The notes beneath the pieces were generated by a model that did not search any database, had not been told where the DNA came from, and saw only the letters and a list, made by a program, of their open reading frames with translations. Below, piece after piece: positions 48,789-59,289 of a stretch of 64,000 bases of DNA. The position numbers and the translations under genes were made by a program. The stretch is from Geosiphon pyriformis (taxonomy: Eukaryota > Glomeromycota > Glomeromycetes > Archaeosporales > Geosiphonaceae), in NCBI GenBank assembly GCA_016748015.1, contig JAAOMT010000441.1:322005-386004 (forward strand), in the 5' to 3' direction. Position 1 is the stretch's first letter, and each line of letters starts with the position of its first letter.

Positions 48789-49494
48789 TTATCACATGTA
48801 TTAGCCACTGATGTCATATAATTAGCCACTCTATTTTTAGATAGTGATCATTGACCTGATCAATAACCTGATTGTTGATCTGATCATTGATCTGATCAAT
48901 GACCTGATTGTTAACCTAATCAATGACCTGATCATTGACCTAATCATTAACCTAGTTGTTGATCTGGTTGTTGACCACTTTTATTAGCTATATAAGTGAT
49001 GAGTCTCTTAGCTATAAAAAATCATCTTTCAGACAAGAATTAAATAAATAAAATAACAAATTTTATCTCAATTACTCTCTTATCACTAATTTTCCTTTTC
49101 CTACCTTCAAGTATCCGAACATCTTAGAATAAAAGATTACTTGTTGGCCTTTTCCTGATGTATATAATTGTAGCATTTGAAGATTATTTGAATAAACATG
49201 ACTGAAAAGCACAAGTTAATATCTGATATTGAATTCTAAGAGCACCAACGTGAGGCATAGAATTATACCAGTGGTGATCAATTGTTGACAGTATGGACTA
49301 TCCCTCTACCTTCAGATTCTCCAGTTACCTTTGAAAAAAATAGTGACTGAGATATTTATGAGACTGATCTCACACATTGAATCCATACTCATTCAATTTG
49401 CTCTTTAAAGTTGAATTCCCATTTGATTATTTCCATCACCCTACAATCTTGTTCTCTCTTGCTATCTATTAGCTTGTTACTCCAATCCGTAACA
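48758..49494 (+). repeat. Gypsy-A 3' LTR
   Basis: This LTR is 737 bp, TGTTATGG to CGTAACA. It is 60 bp longer than the 5' LTR, exactly five 12-bp units. Confidence 0.93.
48846..48977 (+). repeat. 12-bp tandem repeat in Gypsy-A 3' LTR, 11 copies
   Basis: Eleven units of the GATCATTGACCT type. Variants differ mostly by transitions at fixed columns and follow a rough three-unit higher-order pattern (CATT, CAAT, TGTT). Confidence 0.92.
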
Positions 49495-50180
49495 ATGCCA
49501 AAGCTTCTGCTTTTTTGAGCTTCTCTGGATTTCTACTTCTGTTATCTTTTGCTTTTTCTTCAGTTATTGTTGGTAATTCTTTGGTGCTGTTTCATTTGTT
49601 TTCTTTGAAATCTGATTCAACTAAGCTTTCTGCTTTGGTTAAATCTATTGTTAAGCTTATTGGCTTTCTGGTTACAACTTTTGAACAGTTTATTAATGAT
49701 AATTTGGTTTCAAGCAGTATTTTTAGCCTCAGAGTTAATGAACTTATAGTTTATCTGAGTTTTTTTTAGCAAAGTTATCAATAAGTTGGAAAGAAAAATG
49801 GTTTTTATAAAAAAAAATTATTGCATAAAAGATGTGAACATGTCTAATAACTCAGATCATTTAGTTGGTGTTAATAATAATACATTTTCTAATTTAATGT
49901 CTCTCTGAATACATAAATCTAATAGTGTTAAAACTAATCTCTTGAAAACACCTAAGTAACTGGTTAGATTAGTTTCTTATAGTATTTAGTTATTTAATAT
50001 AGTTTAAAGGATATTGGCTTTAAGTAATTTTATTTCTATTGTAATAATATAATATAGTCTGAACTGGTTTGAGTTACTAATTACATGTAAAAAGCATGTA
50101 AACTATATTTAGTCTAGAATACTAAGTTTATTTTTAATTTCTAAATAGTAGTTGGGCCATATTTATTAAACCAAAATAAA

Positions 50181-51327
50181 AATAAATAAATATATAATAT
50201 TATATTTTATAATTTAATTATATTATTTAAAGTAGTTGAGCCATACTCATAAAATGCATAATAATAATAAAATTATTTAAAGATTTTATTAATTTTAAAA
50301 TTTTTACAATTAAGTTTTTTGTATAAAAAACAGAAATTTATTATTAATTATTTTTAAATGTTTTATTTTTTAGTATAATAATTAGTTTATTTTGGTGTTT
50401 TTTATTTTTTTAATAAGTTATTAAACTTGTTATATTTTAATTTTATATTTAAATTTATATTTTTTATTAAATTATTTATAATATTATAATTTTGATATTT
50501 ATTTTTTATTTAATTAATTTAATAATAATAACAAAATACAAACAAAAAATAAAGCAAAAAAATTATATTTTATTAATAATTCTAATTAAAAATTATTATT
50601 TTAGTATATTAAAATTCTTAAATATTTATTTTTAATATTAATTACTTGTAAAATAAGATAAATATTATAATAAATAAAATTTATGTAATTTTTTCTGGTT
50701 TTAATTAATAAGTTTTATTAATTTATAAATTGAAAATAACAAAATAAGTTAGATTTAAATTAAGTTAATTGTTTTTAATAAATTAAAAATTAATAAAATT
50801 AAATAAAATCAAAAATGGTTTTTTTATTTTTAATAATAATATTATATATATATAAATAATATAAAATATTTTGGTATTTTTGGCTATTTTTTTACTTTTT
50901 TTTAGCTATTATTAATATTATTAGTATTTTTACTAGTATTTCTATAATTTTTAATACTTTTAATATTTTTAAAATTCTTATAATTATTTTTAAAAATTTT
51001 GATATTAAATTATTTTATTAACTTTAATATATAATTGGCTAATATATTTTATATGTTTAATATTAATTATTTTTTCTATTTTTTATTAATAACAATAGCA
51101 ATTATTTTATGTAATAAATATTTAATAATTAAAAGATTATAAACAAAACAAAAACAAAAATTTAAAGTCTAATTTTTTAATAATATTATATGTTTACTTT
51201 GTTTAATTTTATTATATATCTTATATATTAAAAATAAAATATTGTAAAATATTTTAAATTTTAAATATTTAAATTATTAATTTTTTTATTAATTAATATA
51301 ATTAAATATAAATATAAATTTTTTTTT
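50181..51327. other. AT-rich desert, no gene seen
   Basis: A/T-rich sequence between the gamma LINE tail and the beta LINE 3' UTR. No coding content is seen. Confidence 0.7.
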
Positions 51328-54070
51328 TATTAACTTTTAATGAGTAAGGCCCAAAAGCCACTTAGTACAATATATCAAACTAAGTGATCTAAACTAGGCA
51401 CAAATCATGCATTTTCTACATGTGACCAACCACTTGGACCAATCAGAGCAACACTATGAATCTAACAGAACAGAAACCATACTATTTACATCAGAAAAAA
51501 AACAGCAATGTTTACAAAAACCAAAACAGACACCAAGTGCTTCAGCAATTCCAAGCAATTTAATCACCTCAACTAAAAACATACATGACAAACCACAAGT
51601 TGCAGAATACACAGAACCATCAAGTAAAATTAAACCGCTTTTTTCTATCAAAGCCCTATATTTAGCACTAATCAACTAAATATCCATGCAGTAAGCAGTA
51701 CCCAATTCTTGAATAAAATCAACAATAAATTTTCTTGCGACCTTGGCATTACCCAGAATGGACGTAGCTTTCTGAACCCAATCTTTGAACACAAAGTCTT
51801 TGCTTACGGTGGTATACAATACATTATCAGATATACACAAAAAAAGCACCTATAAGACACAAAATAAAGGTAAGTTCAATTCAGACACATAATGCTACTT
51901 GGCCAGATAAGATGCAAAAATGCTTATATAGGCATTAAAGTTAAATGTACAAACAAAAAAGTGGTCAGAACTTTTCACTTCATTACAGTGCAGACACAAA
52001 ACACTCAAATAAACCTTACTATATAAATGTTTCCATACAGCAACCAGTAAACAGTAGTGGAGAGCCTTTAAAAAATACAAGCACAAACAAGCCATAGACT
52101 TACTAGTAAAACCAGAAGCCATATGAGAGTTAGGATGCCACACCAAAGCAGTATAAGACCAATCCATATCACCAAATAAACTGTCATTAATAACATTAAA
52201 TCCAGGACCAATCTTCTAATGAGCATGATTAACAGACCTAAAAATCTCATAAGCAAAATAATGAACATTCTTAGACACCACCATCCCACCAGCCTTGATA
52301 AATCTTTCCTTAACCAACACAAGAAGTACCAAATCAGAACCCGCAGCCAGATTGGCTAACTTATTAGCATATTCATTACCTATAACACCTGAATGCTCTT
52401 TAACCTTGCATTAAGAAACATCAAACTGCTTTCCCTTAATTAAATTAATAATGCTATGCTGTTCCATCCAGCAGTGGTTGTGGAAGTTCAGAGACACTAG
52501 AGCTAATTCAGCTACACAAGCATTCAGGACAGCCTAACTGTCTGAAAAAACCACTACTGAACTGCCAGAAGGAACACACTTCAAAGCCAAAGCAATTGCC
52601 TGTAATTCCACCATAGTTAAAGACACCAATCTACCAACCTTAGCACTAATACTCAGATTCAGATTAGGGAAGTAAGTAGCAGCACCACATTTCATTTCAC
52701 ATGAACCCAAATCTCTTAATGATCTATTTGTGTAAACACTAATAACTCTCATATTCACAGAAGAGAGACACTGACCCAAACTGGAGACTTTACTTGAGCT
52801 GCAAACATCTATAGTCTGCAAACCTTTAATGCACAAATTATCAGAAAGAGAGAAACAATTCAAAAAGTCACAAGTCACAGTAAACCAATGAGAGACAGAG
52901 CCCCTTGGATCAAGTTTCTTCCAATGTTGAAAGCTTTTCCAATCGAAAACCAAACCTTTTTTGGTATATAACTGCTTGGCAAAGACAACTCCAAACTTTT
53001 TAAGAGAAAAAGAAACATCATAAAACAAAGAAGCTCTCAGGACTGTAAACATCAGCATTCCACCAAAAAAATGGAACACAAAAACAAAAAAATTGTCAAG
53101 AGACATATTATAGTCCAAAAAAATTTTAATGACACCTGCCAAAAAATTATTGACTGGACTGATATACAACTTAACCAGACAACATAGAGGGTGAATAGGC
53201 AACCAACTCAGAACTTAAAGATCCAAAAATCTATAATTGAACAAATAACTGAAAACACCACCAGCATTTGAAAAACACAGCACAGAAGCTATCTTGCACT
53301 CAGTCTACAACTGTTCAAATGATTTTAAGCCATATAGAGATGGATGGTAAAAAGCCTTATTGGAAAAGTCTCTCAAAAGTTCAGCCTTAAGTCTTAATCT
53401 TCTCCTAATCAATATATTCCACCTTGTACACACATTCCTAAAAAGGAAGCTGAACTGAGTTCTATAACTGACAATAAGTTGCAATACAACTAATACTAGA
53501 TAAAGAAACTGCTTGTCTAAAATAGCCTTTTTCAGAACCAAATTGACAAAAAACCTGATATCTGCATGTGTTTTAGCCAAACTGGGTTTGAACAAATCTT
53601 CAGATGATAAATAAATACCAAGGTACTGATGAAACTCTTTTTTGCAAACAACTGAAATTGGCAGACCACTAATTGACAATAATGCATCACTAACTCTTTG
53701 ATTGATAAGAATGGCCACAGTTTTTTTATTATTAATAGAAATATTATTTACCTTGAAAAATTCACTCGCTATGTCCAAAATATATTGAGTGGCAGCCTGA
53801 CTGCTATCCACCCAAATAGTATCATCAACAAATACACCAGCAGCCAGAAACAAAATCAAACTGCCTTGGTTTTCTATTTTATCTGTCTTAGCAACAAATT
53901 TAGTATCAATTTGGTATCCACACAAACTTTCCTGTCTCTTGACCTCACACAAAAAGGGATTGTAAAAGATTTTCCACAGTAAAAGAGAGAAAACCTCTCC
54001 CTGGTCAAGACCATTATGCACCCAGTATCTATTAGTTAGACCAAAATCAGTCATAATCTGATTAACATGG
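51328..54070 (-). mobile_element. LINE retrotransposon, beta-like copy 3, cut by Gypsy-C
   Basis: The 3' UTR (about 51328-51453) shares the LINE 3' end consensus. Upstream is ORF2 back to the middle of RT, where sequence stops abruptly at 54070 against the Gypsy-C LTR. The missing 5' part is probably beyond the nested insertions, outside the window. Confidence 0.85.
51454..54070 (-). pseudogene. LINE ORF2 3' part: RT (from RVMTDFG-like block), RNase H
   Basis: One frame is kept from 54054 to 51454 with stops only. RT catalytic block FVDDTIW is near 53800-53825 and intact. RNase H reads YTNRSL near 52720 (Asp to Asn) and retains MVELQAIALALKCV and FSDS near 52540-52620. The C-terminal CLHCNE...HFFVC zinc motif is near 51940-52000. 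Stops are frequent where siblings have Trp or Gln (for example about 52536 and 52217). Confidence 0.85.
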
Positions 54071-54953
54071 TATTACAAGTGACAATTTCTGGTGTTGAAT
54101 TAAATACAAACCTGTAACTTGGTGCTCAAAGCTATTCTTGTTGTTGATGATCTGAAGGTTTGATATCTGAAAGTTTTGTATCTGAAGGGTTTGGTTGAGT
54201 TTTTTGTATAATGAACAGAGATTCAATGGTGATGGTTTTATCTGTAGCTTCCCGAAACCACAGTTTTGTCAATTTTTTTCTCAGCTTGATGGCCGGTATT
54301 CCTCCTGGTAAGCTATCCTCAATCGAATGTTCTACCCTTATTTCTGGGTCTTTTACCAGTCACGTTTATCCTGATGTCAGTATCCTGTGCATTAATCCTC
54401 AATAGAATTAGTAAACAACAATAAAATCAAAGCAAGAAAATAAAAAAATAAAAAAATAAAAAAAAAAAAAGAAATAAGCCAAGGTGATTTGTAAGTTAGT
54501 ATTCCGTCAATAGCCATGATCAAGAGCTATTGTTCCAGTGTGGTTAAGTATCAATTACTATCAACATAAAGTATTAATAGTGGAAATGGGTTTGAGATAA
54601 CAAATAGTTATTTATTAGATGTTTGTAATTTGGAGAGTTGCTTAGATTAAATCTAAACTAAGAGGTCTGTCTTTTCAGCTTCTAATCCTGCTGCTATATA
54701 TACATAATTGAGATTCTTCAATTCCTCGATTCTTCATGACAGAAATCCTGGAATTCCTGGAATCCTGCAATTTCTTTAAGAGGAATTCTGGAATTCTGGA
54801 ATTCTGGAATCCTGCGATTCCTCATCAGGGAATTCTGAAATTCCTGGAATCCTGCAATTCTTAAAAGGAATCCTGGAATTCCACATTTACTACGCCTACT
54901 TCTGATTGGCTAATAATCATGCTAATATATTTCTTATATTTCTATGAGTAACA
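54071..54953 (-). repeat. Gypsy-C 3' LTR
   Basis: 883 bp; in sense it starts TGTTAC and ends TTGTAATA. It contains a dense patch of GGAATTCC/GAATTC-like inverted units (54715-54885). The solo copy at 33849-34728 supports both ends. Confidence 0.82.
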
Positions 54954-54966
54954 TTATTCTCTCTTT

Positions 54967-55445
54967 TTAATATTGAGCTCCATTGAAATTCAACTTGTTT
55001 AATTTCCCCTCTTGAAGTATTTTCTGGATTTTGTTTTCGAGAATTACTTGTATTATTTGGGTCTGTAATTCTTCAAATTGAGCATTGGTAATCTTTCCCA
55101 ATTGATTACTGGTAACCATATCTATTGCTTTGTTGAGTAATATTTCTGGTCTATCCTGAAATGCTGTGTGTATTCGGTATATAACTTGGGCCTGTATAGA
55201 TAAGTTGTTTTTTCTCACAAAATGTTCTAATTGTTGTAGTATTCTTTTGTCGAATAATCACTTTGTTTTATCTGTATATAGATTCTGGATATTTATGTGT
55301 TGTTCTAAGTAAAAATAACAATAGTTTCATGGAAATTGTTGTATCCACCAATTCCAAGTTTCTTTAGTCAACTCTTGATATAGTAACTCTTTTGTCAACT
55401 CTCTTATTACTAACTTTACTTTCACAATGATTTTGTCCACAGTAT
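54967..55445 (-). pseudogene. Gypsy-C ORF3 (post-integrase), broken
   Basis: This frame ends at the TAA at 54967-54969, 13 bp before the LTR. It has two Trp-to-TGA-like stops (about 55256 and 55330). Its C-terminal part aligns by eye with Gypsy-D ORF3: LGKITNAQFEEL with IGKLTELKFQQF, and YRIHTAFQDRPE with YDLFHTCENV. No known domain. The start is uncertain. Confidence 0.6.
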
Positions 55446-55499
55446 TTTCAGTTTTCTTTTGTGTTCTGGGTTACAATATCTTTCTAGTATCTTGATATC

Positions 55500-56050
55500 A
55501 AATGGTTTGTTAATTGATTGTAATCTCCATTTCCTGGTGTTGGATCAATTGAAAGAGTTGTTGTGCTATGGTTTTAGTCAATCTCCATATGCTGCTTTGG
55601 TTAAGATTTTGTTGTCCAGTCTTAATTTGTAAGCTCCATTTCCTAGAATTTCTTCTATGTGAAATGGTCCATTTCATTTGGGGTCAAATTTTCCACTCCA
55701 TTGTTTTTCCGCTTTGATATGATATAAAAGTATTTTGTCTCCAATTTTGAATTCAACTGGTTTGTCTGGTAGTTGATTATCATGTCTTTCTTTCTGTTTT
55801 TCTTGTGATTTTTGTATGTTATCAGCTGCTCTTCTTTATTTGTTTTCCAATGTTTCCATTAAGTCATATGTTCTTCTTAACAATGTTTCTTGGAAATTCT
55901 CTTCTGTTATTGGTTCAGTTGGATATGTATTGACCTCTATTTTTACTGGTAATATTGCTGTTCTACCATATACTAATTCAAATAGTGTTGCTTGTGTAGT
56001 GTTTTGTTTCATTGTTTGATAAGCAAATAGTACTAATAGTATCAACATGT
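55500..56050 (-). pseudogene. Gypsy-C integrase C-terminal region
   Basis: The segment includes LVYGRTAILPVKIEVNTYP (about 55930-55990), a coiled linker, and the SH3-like C-terminal domain with FKIGDKILLY and EKQWSGKFDPK followed by a Trp-to-stop change (about 55670-55760). It is closely related to the corresponding Gypsy-D region. The catalytic core is cut off at 56050. Confidence 0.8.
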
Positions 56051-57004
56051 TGTTACCAGAGGTTTTTGGTCTTTTTTCTTGAATGTTGTTGATGTTGATT
56101 TGCTGTGAATTCACGTTTTCAGGAAGTAGTTGAATCTCCAGTAACTGAATTTATCTTCAAATTATCTCCTATAATTTGAATTGCTGGGCTTATTAGTGAA
56201 ATGGCCAATTCTGTGTCAGTTGCTTTGTGTAGTTACGTTGTAGTAAACGTCAACTCTTTTTCAGGAATTGCTTGTCTGAAAGCTCACTAAAAATGTGTAG
56301 TTACTTTACTGTAAAAGTCAACTCTTCTACAGAAATCTCATCTGTAGGCTACTCCAATGATTATACTAAGAAAAAAAAAAAAAAAATGAAAGAAATGCAA
56401 AAGAACTAGAATTTTGTCAAGAGAAACGTTTTCTATTCAGGCCTGGAGTCACTAACAGTTTACTGAAATTGGTAGTTAATCAATTTCAAAATGTTAGTTG
56501 AATTTTGGAGATTTTCCAAGTACAATAATTAAAAAATTTGGTTTTTCGAATTATTTGATATTTTTTTTTTGTGTGTATAGGAATGGTTCTAAGTGATAAA
56601 TCTAAAGTAAGATACATTTTCTTGAAGAGAGAAGCTCTTCTTTTATACAACTTGTCATAACACTATTCTATGAACTTGAACTTTGCTATTTTCTATAATT
56701 TTGTTGAACTAAAGATATATTTCAGCAAACTACAAGTTATTTCTGCGAACTATTAAATATTTCGGCGAACTATCAATTATTTTGGCAAATTTCTTACAAA
56801 TTTCGGCGAACTTTTTGAATGTTACATAGTTTGGGATATTGCATGATTGATCATCATAATTAGATCACATTTGTGTTATGTACAAATTGGGTTATTAATT
56901 AAATGATAATTTTGGATATTTTGCTAATGTAATAAGTGATAATTTGAAACAATAATATACGCTAATTAATGATAAGATTTATAAGGATAATTTTATGTTA
57001 AACA
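56051..57004 (-). repeat. Gypsy-D 3' LTR
   Basis: 954 bp; in sense it starts TGTTTAAC and ends GGTAACA. Ends are supported by the solo copy at 39793-40751 and by the junction with Gypsy-C at 56050. It carries the phased palindrome array and the segment that is inverted in the solo copy. Confidence 0.85.
56701..56811. repeat. 20-bp-phased array of TTCGGCGAA-like palindromes
   Basis: Units begin at 56701, 56721, 56741, 56761, 56781 and 56802. The best copies, TTCGGCGAAC, are near-perfect 9-bp palindromes; others are TTCTGCGAA, TTCAGCAAA and TTTGGCAAA. The solo LTR keeps the same roughly 20-bp rhythm at 40000, 40020, 40040, 40061, 40080 and 40102. Confidence 0.85.
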
Positions 57005-57717
57005 ATATCTCTAATTTCATCTGGTAATATAACCTCCTTCTTAAGACTGAGCTCCGTCAAAGTCCAAGTACTGTCTGTAATTTCCAGATAATAATCCAAA
57101 ATTATTGAAGAAATTTGGTCTGAAAATTGTTGAAATTTCAGTTCTGTGAGCTTTCCAATGTATTGAATCTTCAAAGGCTGTAAAATTGGGTTTTGTAGGA
57201 CGTTTTCACAGGTGTGAAATAGGTCATAAAGTCTAAGAACAGCTCTTAGTTTATAATGACTGTTTGTAGGTCCAGCTGTCGTCTTGAATTCATTGTAGAG
57301 TTGTTTCCGAATAGTTTTTTTTGTGAGGTTTGCTGTTATAAGCTCTAGTTTTCACTCATGAAGCATTTTTCCAATATAGAAATATCTATATATTGGAGGA
57401 TATTTGCCATTTTCTTCATTAAGACACAGTTGAAGTTTTTGTTGAATAGTAGCATTTGGTGGAATACTAATAGGGGTGAGCAATAAGTTTTCTCTTAAAG
57501 CAAGCTTCAAAAGTTCTGGTAAATGAATTCCAGAATAACTTCTTGTTTTCTTTCTATAAGGGTGATACTTTCGTGAATTTGGGGCTAGATTTGTAACTAT
57601 TTCTGTTAGGGTATAATTAATATGTTTTCCAGTGATAGTAATGGATAATTCAGGTATTGTTTTTAAAGCTAACATTAATTTTTGAGATAACTGTTGAATA
57701 TTTTGAGGGATAGTCAT
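56998..57717 (-). pseudogene. Gypsy-D ORF3, post-integrase protein of unknown function
   Basis: 240 codons including the stop, from an ATG at 57717 to a TAA at 56998-57000 that lies inside the LTR. The only interruption is a TGA (about 57352) at a position compatible with Trp. The product is rich in Leu, Ile, Lys and Thr and predicted helical by eye, with no signal peptide, no membrane span and no Cys/His cluster. It aligns with ORF3 of Gypsy-A and Gypsy-C. It begins about 150 bp after the integrase stop. The conserved place, size and LTR overlap argue for a real element gene. Confidence 0.72.
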
Positions 57718-57863
57718 TATAATGAAATTAGAAAAAAAATAAAATTGAAATTATTTTTGGTATGTGGGTTTTTATGTTATTTTTGTTTTTTTAGCATGTT
57801 TTGTTTTGTTTTTGTTGTGATATGTTTCTAAATTATAAGGGAATAACTATAATAAAATTGAAA

Positions 57864-59270
57864 TTAAGTGTTCAAGTTGGGGGGTTGTTCAATGACAACT
57901 ATTGGTTCTAAGTTTCGGGGAATGTCTTTGGGATTGATTAAAGGAGAATGTGTACCAATTTGTGGAATTAATGATTCAGAATTGTTTCTGGAATTATAGT
58001 GTTTCAAACAATCTCCATGTGCAACTTTTGCTAGGATTTTGTCATCAAGTCTTAGCTTGTATGATCCATTGCCTAAAACTTCCTGGATAAAGAATGATCT
58101 ATCCCATTTATTCTCAAATTTTCCACTCCATTGTTTTTCAGCTTTAGTTCTGTGTAAGAAAACTTTGTTTCCAATTTTAAATTCATTGGTGGCTGGAGGC
58201 AATTTGTTATCATGCCATTTTTTTTGTTGAGCTTGGGAGTGTTCAATATGGGTGGCTGCTATTCGTTGTTTTCCTTCTAATGTGCTAAGCAGAGTATAGG
58301 CTCTTTGCTAAAGCGTTTCCTGAAAATTGTTTTCATCAATTGGTTGTGCTGGGTATGTTTCCACTGTAAAACTGATTGGTAACATTGCTGTCCTTCCATA
58401 AGTTAAATCAAATGGTGTGTGTTTTGTGGTATTTTGTTTTAGTGTCCTATATGCTAGTAACATTGATGGGATAAAGATATTCCATTCTTGCTTAAAATCA
58501 GTTGAGACTTTGGCTAGTGATTCACACAGTGTCCTATTAAAACGTTCTACAAGCCCATTTGTTTGTGGATGGTAGAATGAAGATAATGGTCTCTTGACAT
58601 TAAATTGTTCACAAATTTTCTGGATTAAATTGTTTACAAAATGTGTTCCTTGATCAGATAAAAGTTCTATTGGACATCCATGTCTACAAATAATGTCTTT
58701 GTAGATGAAGTTTGCTACTGATTTTGCATCTGTTCATTGAATAGCTCTGGCTTTGGGCCATTTGGTGAAATAGTCTACAGCTACTGCAATATAATGGTTT
58801 CCTTGGTTTGTGATAGGTAGTGGTCCAACTAAATCGATACCAACTCTGTCAAAAGGCTGTCCAACTTTGATTGGGTTTAAAGGTTCTGTAGGGTGAGTTC
58901 CTTCTCTTCTTTGACAACTATCACAAGATTTAATGTATTCATGAATATCTTTTTTTATTCGAGGCCAAAAGTAATATTCTAATGTTCTCTGGATGGTGCT
59001 GTTTTTTTCTAGGTATGCTGATGAAGGATCTAAGTGCATGTTATATAGAATAGTTTCTTTTTTATGTTCTTGTATTAATCTGAGTAAATTGTCTGGGTTT
59101 CTGAAGTTTTGATAATAAATCATGTTGTTGTGTAGGAAGTATTGTTTGGCTTGTTGTTGTAACTGATGTTTTTCATCTGAGAACCAATCTGTTGAGATTG
59201 TTAATGTCTTCAAATATTGTTTAAGATTGTTGTAGTTTTTGGGGTTCATTGTTTGTTGTTTTGTTGTTAA
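57864..59270 (-). pseudogene. Gypsy-D integrase
   Basis: Finger region: YNMHLDPSSAYLEKN followed by CDSCQRR (58910-59060); the second zinc-binding His appears lost. Core acids are seen in VGIDLVGP (about 58820), LLSDQG (about 58650) and GLVERFN (about 58550), so the DDE triad is preserved. The C-terminal domain (FKIGNKVFLH, EKQWSGKF) ends at 57864. Stops occur at about 58736 and 58308. One indel separates this frame from RNase H, somewhere at 59250-59330. Confidence 0.88.
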
Positions 59271-59289
59271 TTCAAATAGGTGTTGTTTT

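Larger units (their letters stand above)
41765..49494 (+). mobile_element. Ty3/Gypsy LTR retrotransposon, Gypsy-A (complete structure)
   Basis: This 7730-bp element is bounded by LTRs of 677 and 737 bp (TGTTATG...TAACA) and flanked by a 4-bp target duplication, ATGC, at 41761-41764 and 49495-49498. Order: LTR, primer-binding-like site, gag, pol (protease, RT, RNase H, integrase), ORF3, polypurine tract, LTR. RNase H before integrase defines Ty3/Gypsy. It sits inside the gamma LINE ORF1. Stops and a mutated RT active site make it non-autonomous. Confidence 0.93.
39208..49980 (+). pseudogene. LINE-gamma ORF1-like gene, split in three by LTR elements
   Basis: Pieces: 39208-39792 (Lys/Ser-rich basic N-terminus, KTKSKKAVPN), 40752-41764 (a FLLVSGAVASNAW segment near 40833; an RRM-like stretch around 41160-41390 with AGIWQYVVVYFE; a decayed knuckle near 41650-41700) and 49495-49980. 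Many in-frame stops are at Trp or Gln positions. Gypsy-A entered between the knuckle and the C-terminal helical part, and the ATGC duplication brackets it. This ORF1 differs from alpha and beta ORF1, but the architecture is the same. Confidence 0.65.
39208..50180 (+). mobile_element. LINE-gamma remnant (ORF1 and 3' UTR), host of two LTR insertions
   Basis: After mentally removing the solo LTR (39793-40751) and Gypsy-A (41765-49494), what remains is an ORF1-like frame with many stops. It is followed by AT-shifted sequence and, at about 50055-50180, a segment resembling the LINE 3' UTR (the plus-strand pattern around CTGGTTTGAGTTACTAATTACATG). No endonuclease, RT or RNase H is found, so this copy is either an ORF1-only derivative or internally deleted. 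Confidence 0.65.
54071..56050 (-). mobile_element. Ty3/Gypsy element Gypsy-C, 3' end only (split by Gypsy-D)
   Basis: The LTR (54071-54953), ORF3 and the integrase C-terminal part run right to left, then stop at 56050 where the Gypsy-D LTR begins. The insertion interrupts the integrase core just before a LLVLFAYQT segment, which corresponds to LLAYRT in Gypsy-D. The rest presumably continues beyond Gypsy-D, outside the window. Confidence 0.8.
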
